A stretch of DNA of 64,000 nucleotides from Epiperipatus broadwayi (taxonomy: Eukaryota; Onychophora; Udeonychophora; Euonychophora; Peripatidae): contig JAQFVV010012497.1 in NCBI GenBank assembly GCA_028023455.1, positions 4,458,286-4,522,285 of the forward strand, in the 5' to 3' direction. The translations under genes were made by a program, and so were the position numbers. Positions 1 through 10,980 of the stretch are shown here, piece by piece; position 1 is the first letter of the stretch; each line of letters opens with the position of its first letter. The notes under the pieces were generated by a model that saw only the letters and a program-made list of their open reading frames with translations, searched no databases and was not told where the DNA came from.

Positions 1-962
1 TTTGAATTGATTAAAAGTAAAAACAAAAACTCCATTTTTTTGGATTCTGGATTTACAGTATGCTGATGATTGTGCTACTTTAGTGAATTCAAAAGATTAT
101 TTACAGAATGTTTTTAATGTTTTAAATGTAACTTATAAAGACCTTGGTTTATTAATTAATGTTCAAAAAAACTCAAGTTCTTTGTTAGTCAATTACAGAA
201 GAAAAATCCTCAGCAACTTTCAGCTTGGATGGTTTTCAACTTAAGAATATTAAATATCTTGGTAGTTTTATAAATAGAAGGTTGAAGTTGAAATCAACAT
301 AGATTGCAATGTGTTGTTGCTGCTTTTAACAAGTTAAAAGATAGAGTATTTTATCATAGGAGAATAACTATTTTAACTAGTTAGCTGCATGTAAAGCTGT
401 TAAGTAAATTAATTTATTGTATGGATGTGAAACTTGAATGTCCTAGCAGCACAATATAAAGACATTAGAAACGTTTCAATTAAGGATGCTCTGTAAAATT
501 TTAAAAATACAATGGCGAGATCATAAAACCAATCAATATATTCTTCAGCTTGCAGGGTATGATACTATTTAGTCCATCCACTATTGTAAAATCACATCTT
601 CATTGGATTGAACATGTAAAATGAATGAACAATGGAAGACTTCTTAAAAGGACATTCTATGTTTAATTTGAACATGAGTTTCATATGAGAGGTAGACTCA
701 TTTCCATTATAAGGATTATCTCAAAGACATTATAAAGAAGTACAATGCCAATTGTTTCCATTGGGAAGATATGGCAGAAAATATAATACATTGAAGAGCT
801 AAAATTAAACACAGTGTTTCAGAAAAAAAAAAATTCTGCTGAGGAAACTAAAAGACATGTTAAAATAACAAATAAATAGAAAATTGGACCAGCATGTTCT
901 TTATGTGGACATATTTCTGTTTCACAGATTGGTTTGTATAGTCATCACAAAATTCAACTTTA
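1..962 (+). pseudogene. LINE (non-LTR retrotransposon) reverse transcriptase, C-terminal fragment, decayed
   Basis: Read on the + strand in shifting frames, this is the end of a LINE ORF2. The polymerase motif Y-A-D-D is at 59-70, preceded by LQ. It is followed by a thumb-like stretch with a 'LGLLINVQKT'-type motif and, near 240-300, a 'YLGSFI' motif. A 'KLKDRVF' segment lies near 335-350, then the 'CETW/SSTI-TLE' and 'ILQLAGYDTI' segments typical of the region after the RT in this LINE group. The last 60 bases (895-962) encode C-S-L-C-G-H-I-S-V-S-Q-I-G-L-Y-S-H-H and then a stop. This C-x2-C...H-H zinc-knuckle-like end is commonly seen at the C-terminus of such elements. Several in-frame stops and frameshifts show it is dead. 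It runs off the left edge of the window. The family assignment is by motif recognition only. Confidence 0.8.
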
Positions 963-1961
963 GAGTACAGGTAATTCCCCTCCCCTCCCCAATCTCCCAT
1001 TTTTTCTTTTTTGGAGTTGGAATGACCATACTTTTATTTTGAGTGGCTATTTATTACTATGTTCTTTGATTATTCATAACTACCATTTCTAATTATACAA
1101 TTATGGTTTGAGAATTAATATTGTTATTATCGAAAATATTATATTGAATGATTTTATATTTAAAAAAACTGTGTGTCTAAATGCATATGCCCACTTTCTT
1201 TGTCAAAAAATCTCTAGAATAAAATGGTTCTACTTATTCTCTTAGCCTTCGTTTTTAATAAGGGTTGATCATTTGGCAGATGCTTGAATTAGGTGTGAAT
1301 TCATATCTTAAACCAGATGTAAGTTCAACATTATTAATATAAACTAACAAACAAATACACTAAGGTAAGAGACAGAGTCTCATTTTATGATAATCTTTGT
1401 AATTATACCACTGAAGTCCATTAGTTGTAAATATTTAATGGTTACCACATTGCATGTATATATAATAAAATGAAAGAAGACTAACTTCCATATGCTGCCA
1501 AATATATATTTAAATACATTTATATTTGACAGTTTGCAAAAGTTAGTTTGCTTTCATTTTTTTATGCATTTAATGTTACATTTATTAAAGTTTATATATA
1601 TATAATAAATTGACTAATGTTACTGGAAATATTTGTAACCAATCAAATCTTTTACATTTGTGATATACTCTTCAAATTTGTCACAAATCTGAACTGTTGC
1701 TCAATTCATTAGAAATTCAATCTTTCAGATGAGCTATGCATGCATTACTGATGAAATACATAAATAATGAGAGACTTATTTAGGAAATTTTTCATTCCTG
1801 AGTTATAGATCAAAATTTATTAGAAACTTTGGAGGACTACATCACAAATCTGAAAGATTTGATTATATATAATTCATTCATGGAGCAACTAAATCCAAAT
1901 GCACATATGATAATATTTCACAAGTTAAACTTCTGTAGAATCATTTTTAATAAATTTGTAA
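963..1961. other. AT-rich intergenic DNA, no gene seen
   Basis: No exon-like stretch or RNA gene is recognisable. There are short TA-rich runs near 1450-1615. The first part is probably the 3' UTR of the LINE fragment. Confidence 0.5.
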
Positions 1962-2475
1962 TGTAACGGTCAGAATCGTCTATCTCGCTAACACACTGCA
2001 GAATTCAAACTCCACACATGAAACTGAACATTCTAGGAGGGGTTGCCTTCTAGATATACTATGTTTGAATCTAAAGTCTAAATTTCACAGCGCCTCCTAC
2101 GCGATAACGCATCTGATTTTACTACTAGTATAACCTTTTACCGGTGCCTGGTGGTCAGGGAGAAACAAAAGACTATATTAAGATAAGTTTGGGTGGCTAA
2201 TTAACGTCTATGGATGTACAAAGAAATGTATAAAATAGATATATAGACTGAGATAGTGATAGGAATCAATAATATAAAATTAAAATTAGTTTTAAATGAT
2301 TTCATAATTTATTTATATAGACACATATATATAACGCCACTGTCTGCTTTTATGAGACAGACGCATATTAAATAATTGTTGGCGTTACATTCCAATAAAT
2401 GACAAAAGGTTTTAAAGCAAAATTATATATTCTATCCCTCGGGCTAATAGCATTACGATAATGTGCTTAAAGAGA
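1962..2475 (+). repeat. Dispersed repeat family T, copy 1 (starts TGTAACGGTCAG)
   Basis: The segment begins TGTAACGGTCAG and shares successive blocks with copies at 9121 (+), 10980 (-) and 34152 (+). These are a block around ACACACTGCAGAATTC, an ACGCATCTGAT block, a GGTGCCTGGTGGTCAGGG block, and a GCTAATTAACGTCTATGG block. It also has a small hairpin (CTGTCT...AGACAG at about 2340-2360) and an end block containing the perfect dyad CATTA-CGA-TAATG at 2451-2463. Length (514 bp) and order match the inverted copy at 10460-10980. The TG start suggests an LTR or a non-autonomous derivative of one. Copy 1 also has TGTAACG at its left and CGTTACA at 2383-2389, but no convincing target-site duplication was found. 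Confidence 0.75.
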
Positions 2476-2887
2476 TAGGAACATGTGTGAGGTGAAGTCA
2501 CGGATGCTTTGTAAAAATAAATATAAAATAAAACAACAGTGAAATATTTGGAATGACTTTTATTAAATTAAAGAAAATGATTTTACTTTTTCAATTGCAA
2601 TATTTGAATCTATCTACTAAATGAATATGAACTTTATTTTAAATCAAAAATATATTACGACTGTAATATATTTTTGTAAATAGATTCAAATAAAATAACT
2701 TTAATTAACAATTTATAATTTTGATATGAGTTTTAAAATGCATATCATAGTGTGTGCGCAATTACAACTTATATAACCTACTTTTTAAATAAATCTAAAT
2801 TATGTAAACATATACATAATCCATAATATTTTATTTATTTGGGCATGAATTATACTTATATATAATATGAGCATTGTACTCGTGGTT

Positions 2888-3027
2888 TAAAATTAGGTGG
2901 GATTTTCGGTATATAAGCATATTGCAGACACACTACGATAGATTGGGGTTCAAACTAAGGTATGAGGGTAGGAAATAGGTGAAAAAAGGTGAAACGAAAA
3001 TCTGCAAAGCAGACCTTACTGTTTCAC
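2888..3027 (+). other. Structured hairpin motif H, copy 1
   Basis: A box like TTTAAAATTAGGTGGG near 2888 is followed about 100 bases on by AGGTGAAAC and, after an internal stem-loop, CTGTTTCAC. The outer arms are GTGAAAC at 2989-2995 and GTTTCAC at 3021-3027. The inner arms are TCTGC at 3001-3005 and GCAGA at 3009-3013 with an AAA loop. Copies 2 and 3 (36687 and 37685) keep the outer sequence but have different, still paired inner stems. A TATAAG sequence lies upstream in this copy, compatible with a transcribed LTR leader. The function is unknown. Confidence 0.6.
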
Positions 3028-3150
3028 ATTCCCTCAGTGACGGAACAAAAAAAATTGTAAAAAAAAAAAGATTTTACAACCAGTGTCCACCTATGAAGCC
3101 TGCATAGAAAAATTTTACAAGTTAACCCCTATAATGTACAGTATATAAAT

Positions 3151-3548
3151 TAATGAAGAAACGAAACTGAATTATATACCCGGATCATATAAAAAAATAA
3201 TCTATCATCTAGCAAACATTTTCTATTATCATTTCAACAATTTTTTATATTTAATATTTTAAAAGTTTAACATTGGTTTATCCGATCTCCTTTCTCATTT
3301 ATCCTGTAACGTGTCCATTCCTTCTCTTTTTTTTTAAAAAAAAAAAACTTAATGAAGAAACGAAACTGAATTATATACCCGGATCATATAAAAAAATAAT
3401 CTATCATCTAGCAAACATTTTCTATTATCATTTCAACAATTTTTTATATTTAATATTTTAAAAGTTTAACATTGGTTTATCCGATCTCCTTTCTCATTTA
3501 TCCTGTAATGTGTCCATTCCTTCTCTTTTTTTTTTTTAAAAAAAAACT
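3151..3548. repeat. 199-bp tandem duplication, two near-identical units
   Basis: Units at 3151-3349 and 3350-3548 are almost identical. A visible substitution is GTAACGTG versus GTAATGTG, and the poly-T/poly-A tract lengths differ. Each unit ends in a T(n)A(n) run. On the - strand, the unit begins with a purine tract (A-run then GAGAAGGAA) just after the stop of the gypsy pol at 3551. The duplication therefore probably spans the element's polypurine tract and the start of its 3' LTR. The near identity indicates a recent event or an assembly duplication. Confidence 0.9.
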
Positions 3549-3550
3549 TA

Positions 3551-4918
3551 CTATAATCCTGGGTCTGGTGGGTGATGTACAAGGGGTTTTAGACTCCTAG
3601 CATTATAAGTCCCTCTTATGGTCCCATTATCTTTCAGTAAATATACATTTGGGCCGCTTACCCGTTTTATCACATATGGCCCTTGATACAGTGGGAAAAA
3701 CTTCTTGTATTTACACTGGTCCCGGCTACTGGGTTTTGGAGTTCTGACCCATACATGATCCCCAACTTGTTTCCTTTAATTGCTTTTTCTCTGCCTGGGC
3801 TTTCAGACGACGATGAACTGCTCGCTGGTCCTCTTCTGTCAACTTCTTGATCATCCTTGGGCAGGGGTATTTTAATTAATGGTTGCTCTGGCTTACCAAA
3901 ATGAAGACGCATTGGTGTTAGCCCTGTAGCCTCATTAATGGTTCCATTAATATACTGGAAAAATTTCTTCCGTTCGGTTGACCCAGCCCCGGTGGTTATC
4001 GTGGATGTACGTCCGAAACAGCCAGTTAATTTCCCACATGATCCTCTCGCAGGGGTTGGATTGGGGGTTTCTAATGGATGTCATCATATGCCTGAGACCT
4101 TGGCTCTTTATCCAGGTCTGCCATTCTCGTGAAGTGAAAGCCGAGCCGTGATCTGAGAGTATTGCTTCGGGCTTGCCAATGGTCACAAATTGCTTGCACT
4201 GTAACGCCCTAATTGCACTTTTTGAATAATGCCCTTATGACCGGGTAGGCCCATGCATACTTAGAAAATACGTCGTAGGTGACAAGGGGTACTGAAATCT
4301 ACGATAGGATGGTAGTGGCCCATAGTGGTCTACTGCCAATACCTTATTGGGTCCCAATGGGATAATGGAGGCGGGGGTGCTGCTGGAGATCTTATTTGGG
4401 GGTTTGCTTTTAGCACATGTATTACATTTCTGGAGGGTATGTAATATATCACTATACATCTGTGGCCAATGAAACTGCCGCTTCAGGGCTTCTTTGGTTT
4501 TTCTGGGACCATAATGTCCCACCTGGCTGTGCATATAAGTGATTAATGGGCTTTTTAAATCAGGTGGTATGAGAATTTTCCACAATCTATTCTCAGTATG
4601 TTGCAGCAAAAGTCCATTTTGCAATCTGTATCTCTTTTTTCCCCTACCAGTGGTACATCCTTGAGCAGGGTTTCCTTGCCTTTGGACTTCTTGCATTAAA
4701 TCTCTGTACTGGGGCTGCTTTTCCTGCCAATACTGCAAATTCTTAAGTTTCTTTTTAATTTCCTGGTCCAACACGTTAGTCATGATTATTAACGGCTGGT
4801 CTGATATCATAGGGTTGCAAGGTTTAACTTCCACAGGGTGACGACTTAATACATTGGCCACAATATTTTCAGGGTCTGGGCAATAAATTATCTTGTAGTG
4901 GAATTTCTGCAGTGACAA
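3551..4918 (-). pseudogene. Gypsy integrase (with end of RNase H), broken
   Basis: The - strand pieces at 4235-4918, 3947-4186 and about 3551-3912 together cover an integrase. The first piece starts with the RNase H end (FHYKIIY...PENIVANVLSRHP) and continues to an H-S-Q-V-G-H ... C-N-T-C zinc-binding domain. The first catalytic Asp is in A-V-D-H-Y-G. The second is in the SDHGSAF motif and the Glu in the NPQSNPCER motif of the second piece. The C-terminus has a GPYVIK domain and ends GTYNARSLKP-type before the stop at 3551-3553. Frameshifts separate the pieces (for example between 3780 and 3850). The C-terminal motif is shared with the elements at 41015-42381 and 61018-62334, so the three belong to one lineage. 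Confidence 0.88.
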
Positions 4919-6290
4919 GCTCCATCATATAAGGCGATCATTGTTTAGATAACTTTTATTCAGAAATTCCAAGCACCGGTGGTCCATAATTATAATTACT
5001 TCCGATCCCAGCAATATCTGCTTGAATTTGCTGCATGCCCATACAATGGCTAAAGTCTCTTGTTCAGTGACAGTATAGTTTTTCTCTGCACCTCTTAATG
5101 TAGGCTACTGAAGTACAAGACCTGATGTTGGCCTGCTTGATTAACCTGGAACAGTACAACACCTAGACCTTTCTTGCTACTGTCAGTCTGCAAATAGAAT
5201 GGGCAAGTGAAGTCAGGGTAACATAACATCACAGTCTGGAGGAAATTGTCCCTGATTTTCTTGAAACCTTGCTCGTGCTGTTCATTCCATTCCCACCGAC
5301 GGTGTTGCTTCAATAGTTCCAGCAATGTGGAGGTATCTTTTGCAAAGCCTGGATAGAACTTATGGTAATAATTGCAGAGGCCTAAAAAGGATCTAATCTG
5401 CTTTCTATTGATAGGCCTCGGGAAGTTCTGGATTGCTTCTACCTTATCCGGATGGGTCCGAATTCCTTGTCCATTTACTATGTGTCCTAAAAATGTAATT
5501 TCTTTTAGAGCAAAGTGACTCTTTTCTAGATTCACAGTAATATTCTTTTGGGCACATTCAGAAAAGAACTACTTCAGGTGCTCCAGGTGTTCCTGAGGGT
5601 TGTGTGATGCAATGACCACATCATCGATATAGCACACTAATTTTTTTTTATATCTTCGGATAGAACTTGGTCCAAGTACCTCATTAGTCCAGCGCTGCTG
5701 TTTATGAGCCCAAAAGGTACTCTCTTAAATAGATGTGATTGCCCATTGTGACGGAAGGCCATGTATTTTCTGTCTTGGGGGTGTAATATCATCTGCCAAT
5801 AGCTAGCAGTTAAGTCTAATGTGGAAAAAATATTCTTTGTAGATAATTTGAGGAAAACTTCCTGTACAGGTGGTGGGATATCCCGTTCCGGTATCATGAT
5901 ATTGTTGAGCATTCTGGCATCTAAACACAGTCTTATAGACCCATTTTTCTTTTTCACAACCACTAATGAGTTATTATAGGGCGATGATCCTTTCTCAATT
6001 ACCCCCCATGTAATCATCTGTTGGATCTGAGCACTCACTTCATCTTGATATTGGAAAGGAATGGGGTATGTCCGGGCCTGGAAGTGGGTTTCCTCCTTCA
6101 CAGGAATTCGGGGGACATAACCTTTAATTTCTCCAGGGATTGGAGAGATTTGCTGACTTGCCATTAATAGTTGATGCAATTGGGACTGATTCTCGATGGT
6201 TTCTAGTGATGATTCTTTGACCTTATCTTTGATGGTGCTTTCATCAATGCTGGCCCCCATACACTGAACTTGGACTCCATGGTAAGACAT
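4919..6290 (-). pseudogene. Gypsy reverse transcriptase and RNase H, broken
   Basis: The upstream piece (5637-6290) has the RT fingers and palm: SSPYNNSLVVVKKKNGSIR, LDLTASYWQ and FKRVPFGL. The next block in another frame carries Y-I-D-D-V-V-I at about 5610-5632. A run of eight or nine A residues at about 5640 marks the frameshift. The piece at 5095-5535 has the thumb (FLGHIVNGQGI, SFLGLCNYYHKF) and connection to RNase H (LQTDSSKKGLGVVL, with the first catalytic Asp). More RNase H (TEQETLAIVWA) lies between 5095 and 4919 with stops. Motifs and order are standard for Ty3/gypsy. At least three disruptions are visible. Confidence 0.9.
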
Positions 6291-6936
6291 TGGTTTCGTT
6301 AAAATCTATCTTCTCTTGCTGGACCATGATTGAATTCATGGCATAGTCAAGGATACACTTATTTTGGGTCAGAAAATCGGATCCAATTATAACATCATGG
6401 ACCAATCCTTTTATAACTAGGAAAGTGTGCCCAATGGTTATTTTCCTGAAGATTATTTCTAACCATACTTGGTATGCTTCAGTCTTGATTCTTTTTCCAT
6501 CAGCCAGTTTCATCTGGGTGGGACAGGATGGTAACCTGGGTATACATCTGCTCTGTTCTTCCATTCGTAGCAACCATCCCATTGAAATGCAGGAAATCTG
6601 ACTGCCAGTGTCAACGAGGGCAGGAAGTTCAATGGATCCCACTCCGATGTTTATTAGTGAACACGGACCAATAGGAACTCCATAGGTGAGGTCCTCTTCT
6701 CGGATAACCATTGACACGAGGTTCATATCCCCTAAGAGGCTTCCTTTTGTTGGAGGATGAGAGTAGTGGGGTTGTGCTAACAGGGTTCTTTTGGGTCTTG
6801 TATCTCCAATCATATTTTGTTCTGATTGACGGTGGGGATTCCATGGACCAGAGTTGATCGTTGTCAAAAATTCCGCCATGACTTCCACATCTTTGATCCT
6901 GCTGCTGACCATCAGCCATTGGATAGGTAATGGCAT
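6244..6936 (-). pseudogene. Gypsy protease region, aspartic DTG
   Basis: A 230-codon - strand frame contains LVDTGSQISCIS, the retropepsin active-site signature D-T-G, followed about 65 residues later by VIIGSDFLTQNK, the flap/dimer-side motif ((I/L)-(I/L)-G-x-D-F-L). The frame overlaps the start of the RT frame (6244-6290), suggesting a frameshift between them. This may be original or decayed. It is a normal retroelement part, and only context ties it to its neighbours. Confidence 0.85.
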
Positions 6937-6959
6937 ATTCTGTTGGATTGTACGGATGA

Positions 6960-7755
6960 TGTAGGGATCTGAAAACTTGAACGTGGTGAGTGATCTAAAT
7001 CAGTTTACCAGACGGACGAAAAATTGCACGCAAGTCTCTTTGATTGCTTCATACTTCTCCTGGCAAATCATATTAAGGATCCCACTCTGTCGATCATCAC
7101 TCCAATAAATACTTCAATAATGTGTTACAGTAATTGGCAAAGTCGTTCGGTTTTTTGGTCAACATGTCCCACCAATCTCTTGCATAGCCATATAAGTAAT
7201 GGCTAGCGATCATAGTCTGTTCATGACAGTTCATCTTATAAAGAGAAAAAAAATTCCGCAAGCTATCCAAGTGTGGGTGGGAATTTTCTACTTCTCCTCG
7301 AAATATCTGAATGGTGATTATTTTACCAATCTGGGTTTAATCCTGAGGTCTGAAATTAATGTACTGCAGGCTGCATCTCTTGTACTATTGTTGATTTGAG
7401 AAATTGGTTGATTACTGTCAAAGGTCTGACAGTTCTGATTTGTAGTTCTGTCCTCTTTCCAGTTTTCTATGTAGCGTTCTTCAATATTAAGTTCGAGAGC
7501 CCTTTGTTCCTTTTTTACTTTGACAATTTCGTTGAAGAGCAGCGTGTTAAATATTTTATACTCTTCCTCTTTTCTTCAGGCTTCCTCTTCATGCTCTCTT
7601 GCCCTCTCTTCGCTTCTCCTATACAATTCCTCCAGATATTTCCGATTGAAATCTCCCTGGCTTGGTTGCTGGACAGATCTCATAACTACTGGAGATTCGA
7701 GAAATCCGGATGGGTCCAGTTCTTGTTCATCATGGTTGTTCTCTATATTATCCAT
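6960..7755 (-). pseudogene. Gypsy gag-like region, broken
   Basis: The - strand sequence from an ATG at 7755-7753 encodes a polar, charged N-terminus rich in Glu/Arg (an E-E-L-Y-R-R-S-E-E-R-A-R-type coiled coil). Then, with stops and shifts, a block around 7030-7190 reads like a retrotransposon gag core (L-Y-G-Y-A-R/D-W-W-D-M-L-T and N-M-I-C-Q-E-K-Y-E-A). No CCHC knuckle was seen. Internal stops (for example after the E-E-E-A stretch) show that it is inactive. Open frames on the + strand here have biased composition and are antisense shadows. Confidence 0.65.
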
Positions 7756-8407
7756 GGCCTTGGATGATTATCATGATTGATGATGATGATGACTTTTTCC
7801 TTTTATTTTATTGCTAACTATTTATCCTAAAAAAATTTTTTTAACGAATTGGCGTACTTTTAAAACACAATGTATAGCACTGATAAAGAAAACTTTTAAG
7901 CTGTTTTACAGTTGAACTTACTAAAACTAATACAGTTAAAAAATACTATTATTATATTTTCCTTGTTTAACTCTGCGATTATTACGTTTAATTACAATTT
8001 TATTAATGGCTAATCGGCTATCTCCCTTTCGGTTCTGTTGGCCTAATTGCTGCTTTTACATTTATCACTAAAACCCCAATTACTGCCCTTTTACTACTGC
8101 TAAAATTTCTTGTTTAAATCTGCTGCTAACATATATATTTTACTGCCCGTATATATAGAAGATTTCTTAAATGCTACCTGACAAATTGTTTTGCTAAAAT
8201 ATATTTTTAAACTCAAGCAACTTTATTTATATATATAAACATTCGCTAGATCTGGGTATAATTGTTTTGTTCTCTCTTATTTAAGATTAGCATACATATA
8301 TATTTATTTACATTATAATTATTGATCCGATTCACGTCTCATTATTTGGTCTAAGAAAAATTTATACACTATGAAAAAAAAACAAATTACATACAAAAGA
8401 ATTGAGC
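7756..8407. other. AT-rich leader of the gypsy element, nothing coding seen
   Basis: This lies between the gag start and the primer-binding-like site. A short GAT repeat sits near 7773-7790. No ORF with recognisable content. Confidence 0.45.
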
Positions 8408-8475
8408 CTGGTGACAAAATTTATTTTAGAAGTAACTTCGTTTAGTGAAATTACCCTTAGGCGCCATGTCACCAG
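8408..8475 (-). promoter_or_regulatory. Primer-binding-like leader with inverted repeat CTGGTGAC/GTCACCAG
   Basis: On the - strand the sequence reads ...AACTGGTGACATGGCGCC..., and a TGG start is the usual beginning of a tRNA-primed minus-strand binding site. CTGGTGAC (8408-8415) and GTCACCAG (8468-8475) form an 8-bp inverted repeat around a loop of about 50 bases. A similar ACTGGTGA lies at 63313-63320 (- strand) upstream of the ORF at 61018-62334, in the same relative place. The primer tRNA was not identified. Confidence 0.45.
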
Positions 8476-9010
8476 TTAAAAATATCCATAGACTGTTAGC
8501 TTCCCAAAATTAATTTTAATAACTTTTCCATTTAACTATGGGTACTCATTAAAACATTCGCATTTTTATTGATTATAAAATTTTTTTTATTTTTACATTT
8601 CTGAATTCCATACGATAGCCTATTATATCTAGATCATTACCGTGCAAAATTATTATTATGCTATCTTGCGCATTGAGCCGATAAAACTTTATTTTGAGAG
8701 TAAAATACAAGATTTGAAATATACATAGATTGTCACAATATTCACTTGGAACAATATTTCAGTAATTTACACTATGCGTACATAGCGTGATTTAAGTGAA
8801 ACAATAAATACAGATAAATACAGATGGCTCGTATCGCACTATAGCAAGTTTGGACAAGTTTAGATTATAGTATACGTAATTGAATGCCCGAGTCAAACAA
8901 AATATATGAAATATATACGCAAATAAACAATATAGAGTTTGAAAAATATTATATATATCAAAACATAAGGGATTTGAGTAATAAAATACGAACAAAATAC
9001 TAAAATTAAG
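8476..9010. other. AT-rich DNA, possible remains of the gypsy 5' LTR
   Basis: By position this should contain the 5' LTR of the - strand gypsy element. Only the 8495-8530 segment resembles family T. No gene is seen. Confidence 0.35.
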
Positions 9011-9067
9011 CTACAGGGATGTGGGTGTTTAAATAATTAAGATCTACAGGGATGTGGGTGTTTAAAT
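9011..9067. repeat. Short direct repeat, period 33 bp
   Basis: A 24-bp unit beginning CTACAGGGATGTGGGTG occurs at 9011-9034 and again at 9044-9067. It directly precedes family T copy 2. Confidence 0.85.
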
Positions 9068-9120
9068 TATCGAGGCTCCATGTTTGGGCAAGCCATGGAC
9101 CCGGAAAAAAAAAATTTACT

Positions 9121-9262
9121 ATGTAACGGTCAGAATCGTCTATCTCGCTAACACACTGCAGAATTCAAACCCCACACACGAAACTGAACATTCTAGGAGG
9201 GGTTGCCTTCTAGATATACTAAGTTCGAATCTAAAAGTCCAAATTTCACAGCGCCTCTCTAC
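9121..9262 (+). repeat. Dispersed repeat family T, copy 2 (truncated)
   Basis: It begins TGTAACGGTCAG and is nearly identical to copy 1 for about 135 bases, up to the AAATTTCACAGCGCCTC block. It then diverges abruptly near 9260. The 3' three quarters are missing. The high identity suggests both copies are young or were recently exchanged. Confidence 0.85.
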
Positions 9263-10459
9263 TTCTAATGAGGTTACCCAAATTAACCCAAGAGCTCTTG
9301 TGATATCATATTCCTTCTAAAAAGCTATAGCTAATTTCATTTGTTTTCATTTGTTTTATCTTAAAATTCTGTTCTTGTTTTGTTAAATTCTGTAATTTAA
9401 TTAGTGTACTCTATCTGTATACTTGGGTTAATATTTTGTATTTATTAATCTGTTTTTTTTTTTTATTATGATGGTGTGCCAGCATAGCCATCAATTGAGC
9501 GAATTACTCCTTTTCTTTTATTAAATCAATACACCGCCATTAACGCATTTTAAATTATAAATTTGCCCCATTTTATTATCTCATTAAATCGCTCGTTCAA
9601 GGGCTATCTTACTATTATATAACTATTTAATAATTTTGCATTTAAAACTCCACATGTTTATTTGTTTCAACATAATACGAAGATATGTGCAAGGTTAATG
9701 AGTAAATATTTAACAAATGCATGATTGTATAATTAACTTATATATTTTTTTAAAACCCCGCAATTATGCACTCTCCCATTTTAAATCATTTTTGCTTAAT
9801 TTCCAAAGCTTATAATTTTGAGGTTGAGAATGTGCGGTTTTTCTTAAAATAAATATTTGGGGAAATGATTAGGTGCTTTCTCAAACTAAATGAATCCTTT
9901 TAAAATATTTTATATACTTTGTTCGAGTGCTGCTAGTAGGTGTATTGGGTGTTTGAGAGCGCTTTGTTCTTCCAAAGGGCTTTAAACGGCCAAAACCATT
10001 TTCCTTTATTTCTGCGGTTCCCAGTTAGTGTGTACTCAAATTGTCACACCTGGGAATTCTATGCCATCGTCACGCAGTCACTAAGTGTTTGGATGAGTCC
10101 AGCCTTGGGCTGCCATGTGACACAACTTCCTACAGATTTATGGCAAGACACCTTCCCATGTTTCATTTTATTTATTTATTATTTAGTTATTTATTTTGCA
10201 AAGCTTCGTGGTTTTATTGTACCACACCCTCCATCCTTTACAGAAATTTCTCACTAGCACCACCGACCCCCTAATATGAATTTAATTATTTCTATGAATA
10301 TGCATGCCTTAATCACATCCCCACCTTATAGCTTAAAGAGCATCAGTCCATTCTATTCTCAAATTCAAGAAGTGTTATATTGAAACCTTACTGTCTCCAA
10401 ACCTTTTATTCAATTGTTTCTGATATTTACTTAAAGCACCTCGCGTATCTTTGCAAACT
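9263..10459. other. Intergenic DNA with a slightly GC-richer core at about 9920-10275
   Basis: The core (from about 9930 to 10275) has more G+C than its flanks and ends in C-rich sequence. It probably is another old insertion, but no protein, tRNA-like head or terminal repeat was recognised. The rest is AT-rich with no visible feature. Confidence 0.4.
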
Positions 10460-10980
10460 CTCTTAGGCACATTATCGTAATGTTATTGTATTAGCCCGAG
10501 GTATAGAGAATTAATTAACAAGCCATAATGCAAGTTTTGATTGACATTTGTTTTAAAACACAATTTTAGTTAGTAAACGTCGCTGTCTTACATATGCAGA
10601 CAGTGCACGTATATAATTGATAGTTTAATAAATCTTTGTAAGTTTACTAAATTTTGATTCTTTATTTACTTTCTTGATCCACACTACTATCTCAGTCTAT
10701 ATCACTTTTATACATCTATTTTGTGCCATTCATAGATGTTTAATTAGCAAACCCAAGCTTATATTGTAGTATAGAGTCTCTTTGTTTTTCCCTGACCACC
10801 GGCACCGGTAAAAAGGTTATATTATTAGCATCAAATGCGTTATCATGTAGGTGGTGCTGTGGAGCATAGACATGGGATTTGTATTTAGGTTTTCTGGAAG
10901 CATCCTTCCTAGTGTTGAGTCCGGTGTCTGGGTTTAAATTCTGCAGTGTGTTAGTGAGATAGATGGATCTGACCATTACA
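10460..10980 (-). repeat. Dispersed repeat family T, copy 3 (inverted, near full length)
   Basis: On the - strand it starts TGTAATGGTCAG at 10980 and runs through the same blocks as copy 1. These include the GGTGCCGGTGGTCAGGG block, TTTGCTAATTAAAC, a CTGTCT...AGACAG hairpin, CCTCGGGCTAATA, and the dyad CATTA-CGA-TAATG (10469-10481). Length is 521 bp against 514 bp for copy 1, which defines the family's extent. Confidence 0.75.

Larger units (their letters stand above)
3551..8475 (-). mobile_element. Degenerate Ty3/gypsy LTR retrotransposon (gag-PR-RT-RH-IN) on the - strand
   Basis: Going down in coordinate (5' to 3' on the - strand) the order is: a leader with a primer-binding-like site (8408-8475), gag-like sequence, DTG protease, RT with YIDD, RNase H, and integrase with H-H-C-C, DDE and a GPY-type C-terminus. 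This gene order defines Ty3/gypsy (Metaviridae-type) elements. Multiple stops and frameshifts break the reading frames, so it is inactive. The 3' LTR should lie below 3550, where the 199-bp duplication and family T sequence are found. The 5' LTR should lie above 8475, where a short stretch resembles a block of family T (TTTGGG...GCTAA...GTCTATGGAT, read on the - strand at about 8495-8530). I could not align two full LTRs by eye. Confidence 0.9.

Noticed and set aside
7199-7780. Open frames on the + strand, up to 123 codons, with hydrophobic runs
   Set aside because: They are antisense to the gag region of the - strand gypsy element and have no recognised family.
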